Shown here in pieces: positions 30,001 through 36,448 of a stretch of 61,967 nt of DNA. This stretch comes from an uncultured Bacteroides sp. Its GTDB lineage: Bacteria > Bacteroidota > Bacteroidia > Bacteroidales > Bacteroidaceae. Below the pieces are notes generated by a model. The model was not told the DNA's origin, ran no database searches, and saw nothing but the letters and a program-made list of their open reading frames with translations. How positions within the stretch are numbered: position 1 is the first letter of the stretch; every line of letters starts with the position of its first letter. The stretch covers positions 1-61,967 of the forward strand of contig CASFGA010000009.1 in NCBI GenBank assembly GCA_949294185.1. The letters are read 5' to 3'. A program made the position numbers and the translations under genes.

Positions 30001-30251
30001 ATATAACTGAACTGAAGAACTGCTCCTTGGGAAACATTCAGTGTAAAGTTTCCGTCGAAATCGGTGATGGTTCCGTTCGTAGTTCCCTTTTCAAGAACAT
30101 TCACACCGATTAATGGCTCTTTGTTGGAGTCAACAACCTTACCCGTGGCCGTTATGGTCTGGGCAAGAGCCGATGAACAAACACAAAGGAGCATGAGCCA
30201 TGACAAACACAAAGCCCTGAGAGTAGGACTTAGACCTGCTTTGTTGTTCAT
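27096..30251 (-). CDS. SusC-family TonB-dependent transporter (second locus)
   Basis: 1051-residue outer-membrane transporter: signal peptide ending near ALAQ, carboxypeptidase-regulatory-like domain (about 32-115, GVNVLEKGTTNGTITDFDGNFTL), TonB-box region DEVVVVGYGTQKKGSLTGA, plug, and barrel ending in FGLNLNF. No STN domain, so regulation is probably not by an ECF sigma pair. It heads the operon susC-susD-DUF3823, driven by a clear promoter at 30382-30352. No glycosidase is encoded in the locus, so the imported glycan must be processed by enzymes encoded elsewhere. Confidence 0.95.
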   Translation of the reverse strand: MNNKAGLSPTLRALCLSWLMLLCVCSSALAQTITATGKVVDSNKEPLIGVNVLEKGTTNGTITDFDGNFTLNVSQGAVLQFSYIGFTDKEMPASTSMVVELNEDTETLDEVVVVGYGTQKKGSLTGAITAVKSDELTKTTTPTTAGALVGKAPGISARQADGRPGASASIQIRNMGTPLYVIDGVQCEEGQFNNIDVNDIESITVLKDASAAIYGLRAANGVVLVTTKSGRRNEKTSVTANFYYGIQNFMRYPKVADAPTFYEGRMQADLNTNGTTARTMDELNLWRQGQGAYSSFDWQDFITNKNAAMWYGNVSIDGGSENINYHVGVSHTDQDAMIRGFNFNRTNIQSNVEANITKNFKMGVRISGRMETRHNIGVPGLDDYWQPYYAMFQNWPTQHAYANDNPDYVNETRNNATGAAIFDEDITGYTDDVWKSGTVNAYMEWQTPLEGLKARVAYNYWIAQNDQEQFEYTYQVYNYDAETDTYNAVWGNQNPWRRRVKEQRQEKTFQVQLNYDHTFNQAHHVSGVIGLETFEKDNSWTQYNTLPTNNYIALTNGIANMQSMENTESVARRAGLVFRAAYDYQSKYFAEFSGRYDGSYLFAPGHRWGFFPAVSAGWRISEEPFMENIKEATKLSNFKIRASWGQMGDDQWDSDNNGVAENIVNPYAYLSGYAFGNTADGAVLNGNAVSRVEFRGIPITTLSWIKSTLINVGIDFGFFDERLTGTFELFQRKRTGLPALRYDVLIPEEVGFDLANENLNSDYHKGLEFGVTWRDQVEDFRYSIAGNFTLARRMMGDSYKPRFGSSWDEYRNSTENRWASTFWGYEVDGRFQNYEQIQNYPVDNDGQGNSTMLPGDFIYKDQNNDGVINELDERPIAYGAGQLPYINYSLLTTFEWKGFDLKMDWNGAAAQSYEICWELGYPFQGDGNSTEYLLTDAWHRADPTDANSEWIAGEFPATRYAGNNVSFTRRSDFWVKKVWYLKLRTLELGYTLPKSVTNKMRLNRLRFYVNAYNLFSIDNMHKYQIDPEITSNSALVTPNLRTISFGLNLNF

Positions 30252-30351
30252 AAATACTACATTTAAAAGTTAATAATAAAGGTTGATTAGATTCGTTTGC
30301 TTTTCTCTTCCTACTTACCAATCAATCTGTTCTATCTCTAAATTGCATTTG

Positions 30352-30382
30352 CAAATATAGAAGTATTTTTTAAATTACCAAA
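30352..30382 (-). promoter_or_regulatory. Promoter of the second SusCD operon
   Basis: On the minus strand TTTG (30382-30379), a 19-base spacer and TATATTTG (30359-30352) match the Bacteroides consensus fully. The transcript would start near 30345, leaving a leader of about 95 bases. Confidence 0.75.
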
Positions 30383-30402
30383 TCATTAAAGCCCGTGTAA
30401 AA

Positions 30403-30437
30403 GTGGATAAAAAGTATAAAAGAGGTGGACAAAAGTA
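30403..30437 (-). promoter_or_regulatory. Direct repeats upstream of the second SusCD promoter
   Basis: GTGGATAAAAAGTA (30403-30416) and GTGGACAAAAGTA (30425-30437) start 22 bp apart, two helical turns, and lie 20 bp upstream of the -33 element of the susC promoter. This is the layout of activator sites used by AraC-type and hybrid two-component regulators of glycan loci. Confidence 0.45.
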
Positions 30438-30639
30438 CACAGAGTATAAAAAATGTTACCTACAGAACAGGCTTTGAGCCTCTTACCTCCGGAACGATTC
30501 CGCCTGCTGCCAGCCACACAGCCAGAAGCCTGCACGAAAACTCTCAATTCATACAACTATTTTTGCAAATTTCCTGTCACTCCTGACACTTTCGGAGCAA
30601 GAATCTGTCTTTCATCCTTTTATGCGTGTCAGGAGATGT

Positions 30640-30683
30640 GTCAGGAAGCGTGTCAGCAAAAATCTCCTGACACGCTTCCTGAC
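30640..30683. repeat. 17-bp perfect inverted repeat built from GTGTCAGGA units
   Basis: The arms 30640-30656 and 30667-30683 (arm GTCAGGAAGCGTGTCAG) are separated by 10 bases. The same GTGTCAGGA word also occurs just upstream as direct copies at about 30626 and 30638. There is no U-tract on either side, so a terminator role is weak. Confidence 0.7.
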
Positions 30684-30971
30684 GGCTTGTTCAAACTATC
30701 CTAAAACAAATTCCGGCTGTCTGTCACAGAGACAGCCGCCCGAAAAGGCCATTCGTAAAGATTATTCACGATTTTGCAGCCGTGTACACATCATTTTTCC
30801 TACGGCAAAAAAATTTTTCCTCTGCAAAATAAAAATCAAGTGCAGGAGCTTATATGCTGAATCCTGCTGCAGTCCGAAACGCATCAAGAGACGGAAATGA
30901 GTTACGATCTGTAAGCAAAACAGAAAGAGACGAAAGAAAATCTGAATCCGCCCGACGGAAAGGCACAAAAA

Positions 30972-30999
30972 AAGAGGCACTTCTCCCGAGGTGCCTCTT
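30972..30999 (-). terminator. Terminator of the DUF3836 gene
   Basis: Stem AAGAGGCAC (30972-30980) with GTGCCTCTT (30991-30999), followed on the minus strand by TTTTTTG. It lies about 50 bp past the DUF3836 stop. Confidence 0.8.
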
Positions 31000-31048
31000 C
31001 CTTCATGAAAAAAAGAGTTTTATGAATGCTTTTTATTTGTACCAAGTT

Positions 31049-31435
31049 CTACTTGTCCATCGTCACCGTCATTTCAGGAGCAAGAACAAACGCTTTCTTT
31101 CTTGCGTTCCATTTATAATATTCCACGGTAACACTCTTGTTATCATAAGTATACTCGATGCGAAGGTCATTTTCCCAACGGGCCTTGACGGCATTCCATT
31201 TCTGTGAAACATTTTCCGTCATCCGGCTTTCGGCATCATACTTATAATTGTACCTCATATAGTTCGTCAGTGTCGTACCATCCATCTTGTAGACAGTTTC
31301 AGCCACTTTTACTCCATTTACTTCTTCCGCATTATAAATCAGATTATTCTCCGGATTAGCGGCAGAAATTGTAACATCAGCAACAAAAGCAACCACTGCA
31401 ACCAGTGCAATCTTGATTAAATTCAGAGTCTTCAT
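31049..31435 (-). CDS. Small secreted DUF3836-type protein
   Basis: 128-residue exported protein with a signal peptide ending near ISAANP. The mature part resembles DUF3836, a Bacteroides family of small secreted proteins with YD-like repeats: here MRYNYKYDAESRMTENVSQKW, then ARWENDLRIEYTYDNKSVTVEYYKWN. Function is unknown. It has its own promoter (31516-31484) and terminator (30999-30972), so it is a monocistronic unit. Confidence 0.75.
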   Translation of the reverse strand: MKTLNLIKIALVAVVAFVADVTISAANPENNLIYNAEEVNGVKVAETVYKMDGTTLTNYMRYNYKYDAESRMTENVSQKWNAVKARWENDLRIEYTYDNKSVTVEYYKWNARKKAFVLAPEMTVTMDK

Positions 31436-31483
31436 ATCTTTAAAGTTTTAAGGTTTTACTTTCTTTTTGTCATTATCACACTG

Positions 31484-31516
31484 CAAATATAATGAAATAC
31501 TTTGTTCAAAAGCAAA
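31484..31516 (-). promoter_or_regulatory. Promoter of the DUF3836 gene
   Basis: On the minus strand TTTG (31516-31513), a 21-base spacer and TATATTTG (31491-31484). The start near 31477 leaves a leader of about 40 bases. Confidence 0.7.
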
Positions 31517-31576
31517 TAGAAGCCCCTTATTTTGCGATAAATTAGCAAAATGTCACTTTTTAAAGACTCGTTAACC

Positions 31577-34348
31577 TTAATGCGCCTCCAGCCAGTTCTT
31601 ACCCCAACCGCAGTCTGCCCGCAGCGGAGCTTTCATTTTGTAAGCACCCTCCATTTCCTCTATCACGATTTGCTCCACTTTTCCGCGTTCTGAGGGCACT
31701 ACGCTAAAGTTCAATTCGTCATGCACCTGGAGAATCATCTTCGATTGAAGCCCCTCTTCCCTGAAACGCCGGTAGATGCGGATCATGGCCACCTTGATGA
31801 TGTCGGCGGCGCTTCCCTGAATCGGCGCGTTGATGGCATTCCGCTCGGCATAGCCCCGCACCACCGCGTTGTGCGAACTGATGTCGGGCAGATACCGCCG
31901 CCGCTTGAAGATGGTTTCGATATATCCCCGCTCACGCGCCACCCGAATGCTTTCATCCATATACTCCTTTACATGCGGATAATTCTCGAAGTATCCGTCG
32001 ATCAGTGCCTTGGCTTCCCGACGGTCGACATTCAGCCGTTCGGCAAGTCCAAATACGGAAATGCCGTAGATGATGCCGAAGTTGGCCGTCTTTGCCTTGC
32101 TGCGCTGCTCGCGTGTCACCTCCTCCAGACTTTCCTTATATATCTTGGCTGCCGTGGCGGCATGGATATCCTGCCCTTTCTGAAAGGCTTCTATCATGTG
32201 CGGGTCGCCGCTCAGATGCGCCATGATGCGCAATTCTATCTGCGAATAGTCGGCCGAAAAAAATTCGCACCCTTCATCCGGAATGAATGCCTTGCGGATT
32301 TCTTTCCCGTCCTCGTTGCGGATGGGGATATTCTGAAGGTTCGGATTGCTCGAACTGAGGCGGCCGGTAGCCGTCACCGTCTGATTGAACGAGGTATGGA
32401 TATGCCCGGTCTGGGGATTGATAAGCTGGGGGAGGGCATCGATATAGGTTCCCAACAGTTTCTTCAGCCCCCGGTGCTCCAGAATCTTGCCCACAATCTC
32501 GTGTTTGCCGCGCAAACTTTCAAGCACCTCCTCCGAAGTGACATACTGTCCGGTTTTGGTCTTCTTCGCCTTCTCGACAATCTTCAGCCGGTCGAAGAGC
32601 ACTTCGCCCACCTGCTTGGGGGAAGCGATGTTGAAGTCCATTCCCGCCAGGCGGTGAACCTCTTCCTCTATCTGGTTCATGCGGGCGGTAAAGTGGCGCG
32701 ACGTCTCCTTCAGCGCTTCGGTATCGATGCGCACGCCGTTACGCTCCATGTATGCCAGCACCGGGACAAGCGGCATTTCGATTTCCTCGAACAAAGCCTT
32801 TGCGTCGGCCTTTACAAGTTCTGCCTCCAGCAGGTTCTTCAGCTTCAGGGTAACATCGGCATCCTCGCAGGCATATTTATATACTGAGGCGGGAGAGAGG
32901 TCGCGCATGTTTTTCTGGCCTTTCCCTCTCGGGCCGATCAGTTCTTCTATCCGGATGGTCTCATACTTCAGATAGATTTCGGCCAGATAATCCATGCCGT
33001 GACGCAGCTCGGGTTGGAGCAGGTAATGCGCAATCATGGTGTCAAACAGCGGGCCGCCAATCTCCACCCCGTAGTTGGCAAGCACCAGCATGTCATACTT
33101 GATGTTCTGTCCCACCTTCAATGTCCGCCGGTCTTCCAATGCCGGACGAAACAAGGCGACTATCCGCTGCGCTTCGCGGCGGTCGGACGGAACGGGAACA
33201 TAAAATGCCTGGTTTTCGGCGAAGGAAAAGCTCATCCCCACAAGTTCAGCCGTTATCGGGTCAGTTCCCGTCGTCTCCGTGTCTAAACTGAAAATTTCTT
33301 TTGTAAGTATCTTTTGTAATAAATCAAGCCTTTTCTCTTCGGTATCAACCAATTGATAGTCGTAATCCAAGTCTTCAAGCCGCGTGAGATTCTGATTTTT
33401 CGGAGCGTCTGTACTTTCATCCGCAAACAAGCCAAAGAGATCGGCTTGCGGAGCAGGGGAGGAAGGGGCGGTTTTCTTCTCGCCGCCGAAGATACGCTCT
33501 GTCAAAGTGCGGAACTCCAGTTCTTCAAAAATCTTGCGCAACTTTTCCTCATCCGGCTTCTCGCGTTTCAACGCTTCCATGTCGAGGGCAATCGGCACAT
33601 CGGTCTTGATGGTGGCAAGAAACTTCGAGAACTCAATCTGCTCGCGGTTCGTCTCCACTTTCGTCTTGATGGCTCCTTTCAGCTGTCCGGTATTGGCCAA
33701 CAGATTTTCGACGCTGCCAAACTGGGCAATCAACTTCTGGGCAGTCTTTTCACCCACGCCCGGACAGCCGGGGATGTTGTCGGAAGCATCGCCCATCAGC
33801 CCCAACATGTCGATTACCTGGGCAGGCGACTGGATGTCGAACTTGGCCTTCACCTCTTCCACCCCCATCACATCGAAGTCTTTGTCGCCATATTTCGGAC
33901 GATACATGAACACATGGTCGGAAACCAGCTGTCCGTAATCCTTGTCGGGTGTCATCATATAAGTATAGATACCTTGCCGCCCGGCTTCCGTAGCCAGCGT
34001 ACCGATCACATCGTCGGCCTCATAGCCCGGCACTTCCAGAATAGGAATGCGGTATGCCCGGAGAATGTCCTTGATGACAGGCACGGAAAGCCGGATGGCT
34101 TCGGGAGTCTCTTCGCGCTGCGCCTTATACTGCTCGAAGGCTTCGTGGCGGAACGTGGGTCCGGCCGGGTCGAAAGCCACGCCGATATGGGTGGGGTTCT
34201 CTTTTTTCAGCACCTCTTCCAGTGTATTGACAAAGCCGAGAACGGCCGAAGTATTGAATCCCTTCGAGTTGATGCGCGGGTTTTTGATAAAAGCATAATA
34301 GGCACGATAAATCAGTGCATACGCGTCAAGCAGAAACAGTTTGTCCAT
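31577..34348 (-). CDS. polA: DNA polymerase I
   Basis: 923-residue repair and Okazaki-fragment-processing polymerase with all three domains: 5'-3' exonuclease (1-290; YEADDVIGT, MTPDKDYGQLV, GDASDNIPGCPGVGEKTA), 3'-5' proofreading exonuclease (about 330-520; DTETTG, with NIKYDMLVL and YLAEIYLKY, so the DEDDy residues appear intact) and polymerase (about 540-923; FSADYSQIELRIMAHLS, the O-helix KTANFGIIYGIS and the C-motif QVHDEL). Many bacteria have lost proofreading in PolA; this one appears to keep it. It is divergent from ispB with 96 bp between the starts. Confidence 0.98.
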   Translation of the reverse strand: MDKLFLLDAYALIYRAYYAFIKNPRINSKGFNTSAVLGFVNTLEEVLKKENPTHIGVAFDPAGPTFRHEAFEQYKAQREETPEAIRLSVPVIKDILRAYRIPILEVPGYEADDVIGTLATEAGRQGIYTYMMTPDKDYGQLVSDHVFMYRPKYGDKDFDVMGVEEVKAKFDIQSPAQVIDMLGLMGDASDNIPGCPGVGEKTAQKLIAQFGSVENLLANTGQLKGAIKTKVETNREQIEFSKFLATIKTDVPIALDMEALKREKPDEEKLRKIFEELEFRTLTERIFGGEKKTAPSSPAPQADLFGLFADESTDAPKNQNLTRLEDLDYDYQLVDTEEKRLDLLQKILTKEIFSLDTETTGTDPITAELVGMSFSFAENQAFYVPVPSDRREAQRIVALFRPALEDRRTLKVGQNIKYDMLVLANYGVEIGGPLFDTMIAHYLLQPELRHGMDYLAEIYLKYETIRIEELIGPRGKGQKNMRDLSPASVYKYACEDADVTLKLKNLLEAELVKADAKALFEEIEMPLVPVLAYMERNGVRIDTEALKETSRHFTARMNQIEEEVHRLAGMDFNIASPKQVGEVLFDRLKIVEKAKKTKTGQYVTSEEVLESLRGKHEIVGKILEHRGLKKLLGTYIDALPQLINPQTGHIHTSFNQTVTATGRLSSSNPNLQNIPIRNEDGKEIRKAFIPDEGCEFFSADYSQIELRIMAHLSGDPHMIEAFQKGQDIHAATAAKIYKESLEEVTREQRSKAKTANFGIIYGISVFGLAERLNVDRREAKALIDGYFENYPHVKEYMDESIRVARERGYIETIFKRRRYLPDISSHNAVVRGYAERNAINAPIQGSAADIIKVAMIRIYRRFREEGLQSKMILQVHDELNFSVVPSERGKVEQIVIEEMEGAYKMKAPLRADCGWGKNWLEAH

Positions 34349-34417
34349 TTCGTATAAAAATCTTTGTTTTTTAAGGCATAAAAGTACAAAAAAATACGCA
34401 ATTCACTGTTTTATTAT

Positions 34418-34425
34418 TACTTTTG
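34418..34425 (+). promoter_or_regulatory. -7 element for ispB
   Basis: TACTTTTG matches TAnnTTTG and lies 20 bases before the ispB ATG, giving a very short leader. No clear -33 element. Confidence 0.5.
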
Positions 34426-34444
34426 TGCGATAATTAGATGTTGC

Positions 34445-35419
34445 ATGGATAAGTTAGAATTAATCAGAAAGCCGATAGCGAACGAGTTAGACCGATTCAA
34501 GGAACTTTTTGACGCATCGCTGACAAGCTCCAACCCGCTGCTGAACGAAGTTTTGAGCTATATCAAGAAGCGTAACGGAAAGATGATGCGCCCGATTCTG
34601 GTCATGCTGATGGCCAAACTCTTCGGCAATGTGACAGATTCCACCCTCCATGCAGCCTTATCCTTGGAGCTGCTGCACACGGCAAGCCTGGTTCACGACG
34701 ATGTGGTGGACGAAAGCGACGAGCGGCGGGGACAATCGTCGGTCAATGCCGTATACAACAACAAGGTTTCAGTATTGGTAGGCGACTATATGCTGGCTAC
34801 GAGCCTGAAGCATGCCGCACACACCGGCATCCTGAAACTGGTGGATCTGGTTTCCCGCTTAGGCCAGGAGCTTTCGGAAGGAGAGATTATCCAGCTTGCC
34901 AACGTATCCAACCAGAATTTCTCGGAGGAGGTCTACTTCGATGTTATCCGCAAAAAGACCGCCGCACTGTTTACCGCCAGCGCGGAGAGTGGGGCGGTAT
35001 CGGTATATGCCGGCGAAGCGGAAGAAAAAAACGCGGCGCTGTTCGGCGAAATGATCGGAATCGCCTTTCAGATCAAGGACGACATATTCGATTATTACGA
35101 GTGTCCGGACTTGGGCAAGCCCACGGGAAACGACATGATGGAAGGGAAGCTGACGCTGCCCGCCCTGTATGTCATCAACCGCACACAGGAGCAGCCGCTG
35201 CGCGAACTGGCTCTCCGCATCCGCTCGATGAAGGCTTCGAAAGAGGAAATCACCGCATTCGTGGAGCGGATAAAGGAGGAGGGGGGCATCGCATACGCCG
35301 AAAAAGTAATGCACACCTATCGCAACAAGGCGCTGGAGCTGCTTCCCGCCACGGCCGACGAGGCCATCCGCGCTTCCCTCACGGCCTATATCGACTATGT
35401 GATTGAGCGGGAAAAATAA
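34445..35419 (+). CDS. ispB: Polyprenyl diphosphate synthase (long-chain trans-prenyltransferase)
   Basis: 324-residue enzyme that extends farnesyl diphosphate with isopentenyl units to make the side chain of menaquinone. The first aspartate-rich motif is DDVVD (residues 85-89, followed by ESDERRG) and the second is DDIFD (212-216); the conserved GKMMRP and KT/GK-like KLTLPALYVI segments are present. Residues four and five before the first motif are small or aliphatic (SL), consistent with a long product. Chain length cannot be set from this alone. Divergent from polA. Confidence 0.9.
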   Translation: MDKLELIRKPIANELDRFKELFDASLTSSNPLLNEVLSYIKKRNGKMMRPILVMLMAKLFGNVTDSTLHAALSLELLHTASLVHDDVVDESDERRGQSSVNAVYNNKVSVLVGDYMLATSLKHAAHTGILKLVDLVSRLGQELSEGEIIQLANVSNQNFSEEVYFDVIRKKTAALFTASAESGAVSVYAGEAEEKNAALFGEMIGIAFQIKDDIFDYYECPDLGKPTGNDMMEGKLTLPALYVINRTQEQPLRELALRIRSMKASKEEITAFVERIKEEGGIAYAEKVMHTYRNKALELLPATADEAIRASLTAYIDYVIEREK

Positions 35420-35633
35420 CATGCCGCCGTCGCTCCGCAATCCCAAAGCCTGTTTGCCTGCCGTTTGACAGGAGTAAAAAGTCGTTATACCGACATCAAA
35501 ATTTCGTTTGGCCTGCATCCCCTATATTCTTATAAAGGGACAAGCGACAGGCTGAAAAACTATTCCATCCATATTCTCCTGCTCTATAAAATCAGACTCG
35601 CCCAACTGACGGGCGGTGAAGCCGTCCAACCAT

Positions 35634-35674
35634 GCTCAACCGTGGGTGAGCGGAGCGAATCTGAGGACAGAAAG
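35634..35674 (+). repeat. Partial third copy of the intergenic repeat
   Basis: This copy matches the one at 35937-35977 over about 41 bases with roughly four substitutions and one indel, sharing the core GGGTGAGCGGAGCGAA and the tail ACAGAAAG. Confidence 0.7.
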
Positions 35675-35779
35675 GACACATACCCAACTCCTTCCCCAGA
35701 GGGGACGAACGCCATCCATACCACCGCATACAGACATTGGACTTCTTCGAAGCCCTCTCCATGAATAGTACATCTGCAC

Positions 35780-35969
35780 CCGCAGGTTCGCTCCGCTCAC
35801 CCGCGGTTAAGCATCGTGGGACTGCTCCGCAGCCCGTATGTCACAGTACAGACAAATAAATGTGCAAGACGGAGAGAGACAGACACACCTTGCGCACAAC
35901 TACGCAAAGCAAACGGCCTCTAAGAGGCCGAACCACGCTTAACCGCGGGTGAGCGGAGCGAACCTGCGG
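35780..35969. repeat. 33-bp perfect inverted repeat pair
   Basis: Arm 35780-35812 is the exact reverse complement of 35937-35969 (core GTGAGCGGAGCGAACCTG on the right arm). The 124-bp spacer contains a smaller hairpin at 35914-35930. Such arms could be the ends of a short non-autonomous element or a cruciform-forming repeat. Confidence 0.8.
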
Positions 35970-36084
35970 AACAGAAAGCCAGCCGCACCTATCCGTCCTC
36001 GAAGAGGGCGAACGGGGAAAAACATTTTTTCCCGCGTCACCGCTTTTCTTACGCTCCGGAAAGCTAATTATCAATAAAAATCCC

Positions 36085-36092
36085 TATCTTTG
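36085..36092 (+). promoter_or_regulatory. -7 element ahead of the structured leader
   Basis: TATCTTTG, an exact TAnnTTTG match. A start near 36099 would give a 350-base leader before the lipoprotein ATG at 36449, containing the foldable segment 36278-36407. Confidence 0.55.
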
Positions 36093-36277
36093 CTTCTGAT
36101 ACAAATTGAATATCAACCCCCAAAACAGAATGCCTATGAAGTAAAGCCCATGAATGAACGTTTCGGAATCTTGCGGGCACAGCCTGCAAATCCGCCCGAG
36201 TGAATCAACAAAAATATTAACAAAACGGAGAAGCGTTTCCATTCATCTTGCTAAAATATTAGACTGAGCTTTTAGCT

Positions 36278-36407
36278 CTTGTTCTCTACCGTGAATACCG
36301 CCAAACATTCCCAACGAGAACAAGCGACTGAAGGTCCATGCCCCCAAAAGGCGTGGACTGTTCGTGCTTGTCGTTGGGAAGGCCACTTGGCGGTAGCCTA
36401 CGGTAGA
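36278..36407 (+). ncRNA. Candidate structured RNA with two exclusive folds
   Basis: Fold A is one long hairpin. TCTACCGT (36285-36292) pairs with ACGGTAGA (36400-36407), TACCGCCAA (36296-36304) with TTGGCGGTA (36387-36395), TTCCCAACGA (36308-36317) with TCGTTGGGAA (36371-36380), and GTCCATGCC (36334-36342) with GGCGTGGAC (36350-36358), with CAAGC/GCTTG between the last two. Fold B pairs CTTGTTCTC (36278-36286) with GAGAACAAG (36316-36324), which breaks parts of fold A. It may be an independent small RNA (an extended hairpin broadly like 6S-type RNAs) or the leader of the lipoprotein gene. It lacks the conserved SRP RNA tip and tmRNA/RNase P signatures. No U-tract terminator follows. Confidence 0.55.
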
Positions 36408-36448
36408 CAAGCCGGATGGTACACGCCTTCCTTATATACTATAAAAAC

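Larger units (their letters stand above)
30438..31048. other. Gene-free stretch with GTGTCAGGA repeats and hairpins
   Basis: No convincing gene is visible; an 83-codon plus-strand frame (30453-30704) only mirrors the repeats. The stretch contains several copies of GTGTCAGGA or its complement at about 30587-30684, including a perfect inverted repeat (30640-30656 with 30667-30683), a 9-bp hairpin at 30714-30738 (CGGCTGTCT/AGACAGCCG), and the DUF3836 terminator at 30972-30999. Confidence 0.6.
35420..36448. other. 1-kb gene-poor region with inverted repeats and RNA-like structure
   Basis: No protein gene is credible here. It holds a partial repeat copy (35634-35674), a pair of 33-bp inverted copies (35780-35812 and 35937-35969), a 7-bp hairpin (CGGCCTC/GAGGCCG, 35914-35930), a consensus -7 element at 36085-36092, and a long foldable segment at 36278-36407 that leads into the lipoprotein gene at 36449. 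Confidence 0.7.

Noticed and set aside
30403..30411. DnaA-box-like GTGGATAA
   Set aside because: It lacks the first T of TGTGGATAA, is single, and is better explained as part of the 22-bp direct repeats at the SusCD promoter.
30453..30704. 83-codon plus-strand frame in the gap upstream of the second SusCD locus
   Set aside because: Its Cys/Gln-rich part only translates the GTGTCAGGA repeats, and there is no start context or homology I can see.
31721..34357. Long open frames on the plus strand opposite polA (also opposite pnp, uvrC, mnmG and the YitT gene)
   Set aside because: They lie antisense to well-recognised genes, show no family motifs, signal peptides or promoters, and follow from codon bias of the real frame.
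36278..36407. Assignment of the structured segment as SRP RNA, tmRNA or RNase P RNA
   Set aside because: The conserved SRP tip, the tmRNA tRNA-like ends and the RNase P core sequences are absent; 6S-like is left open as a hypothesis only.
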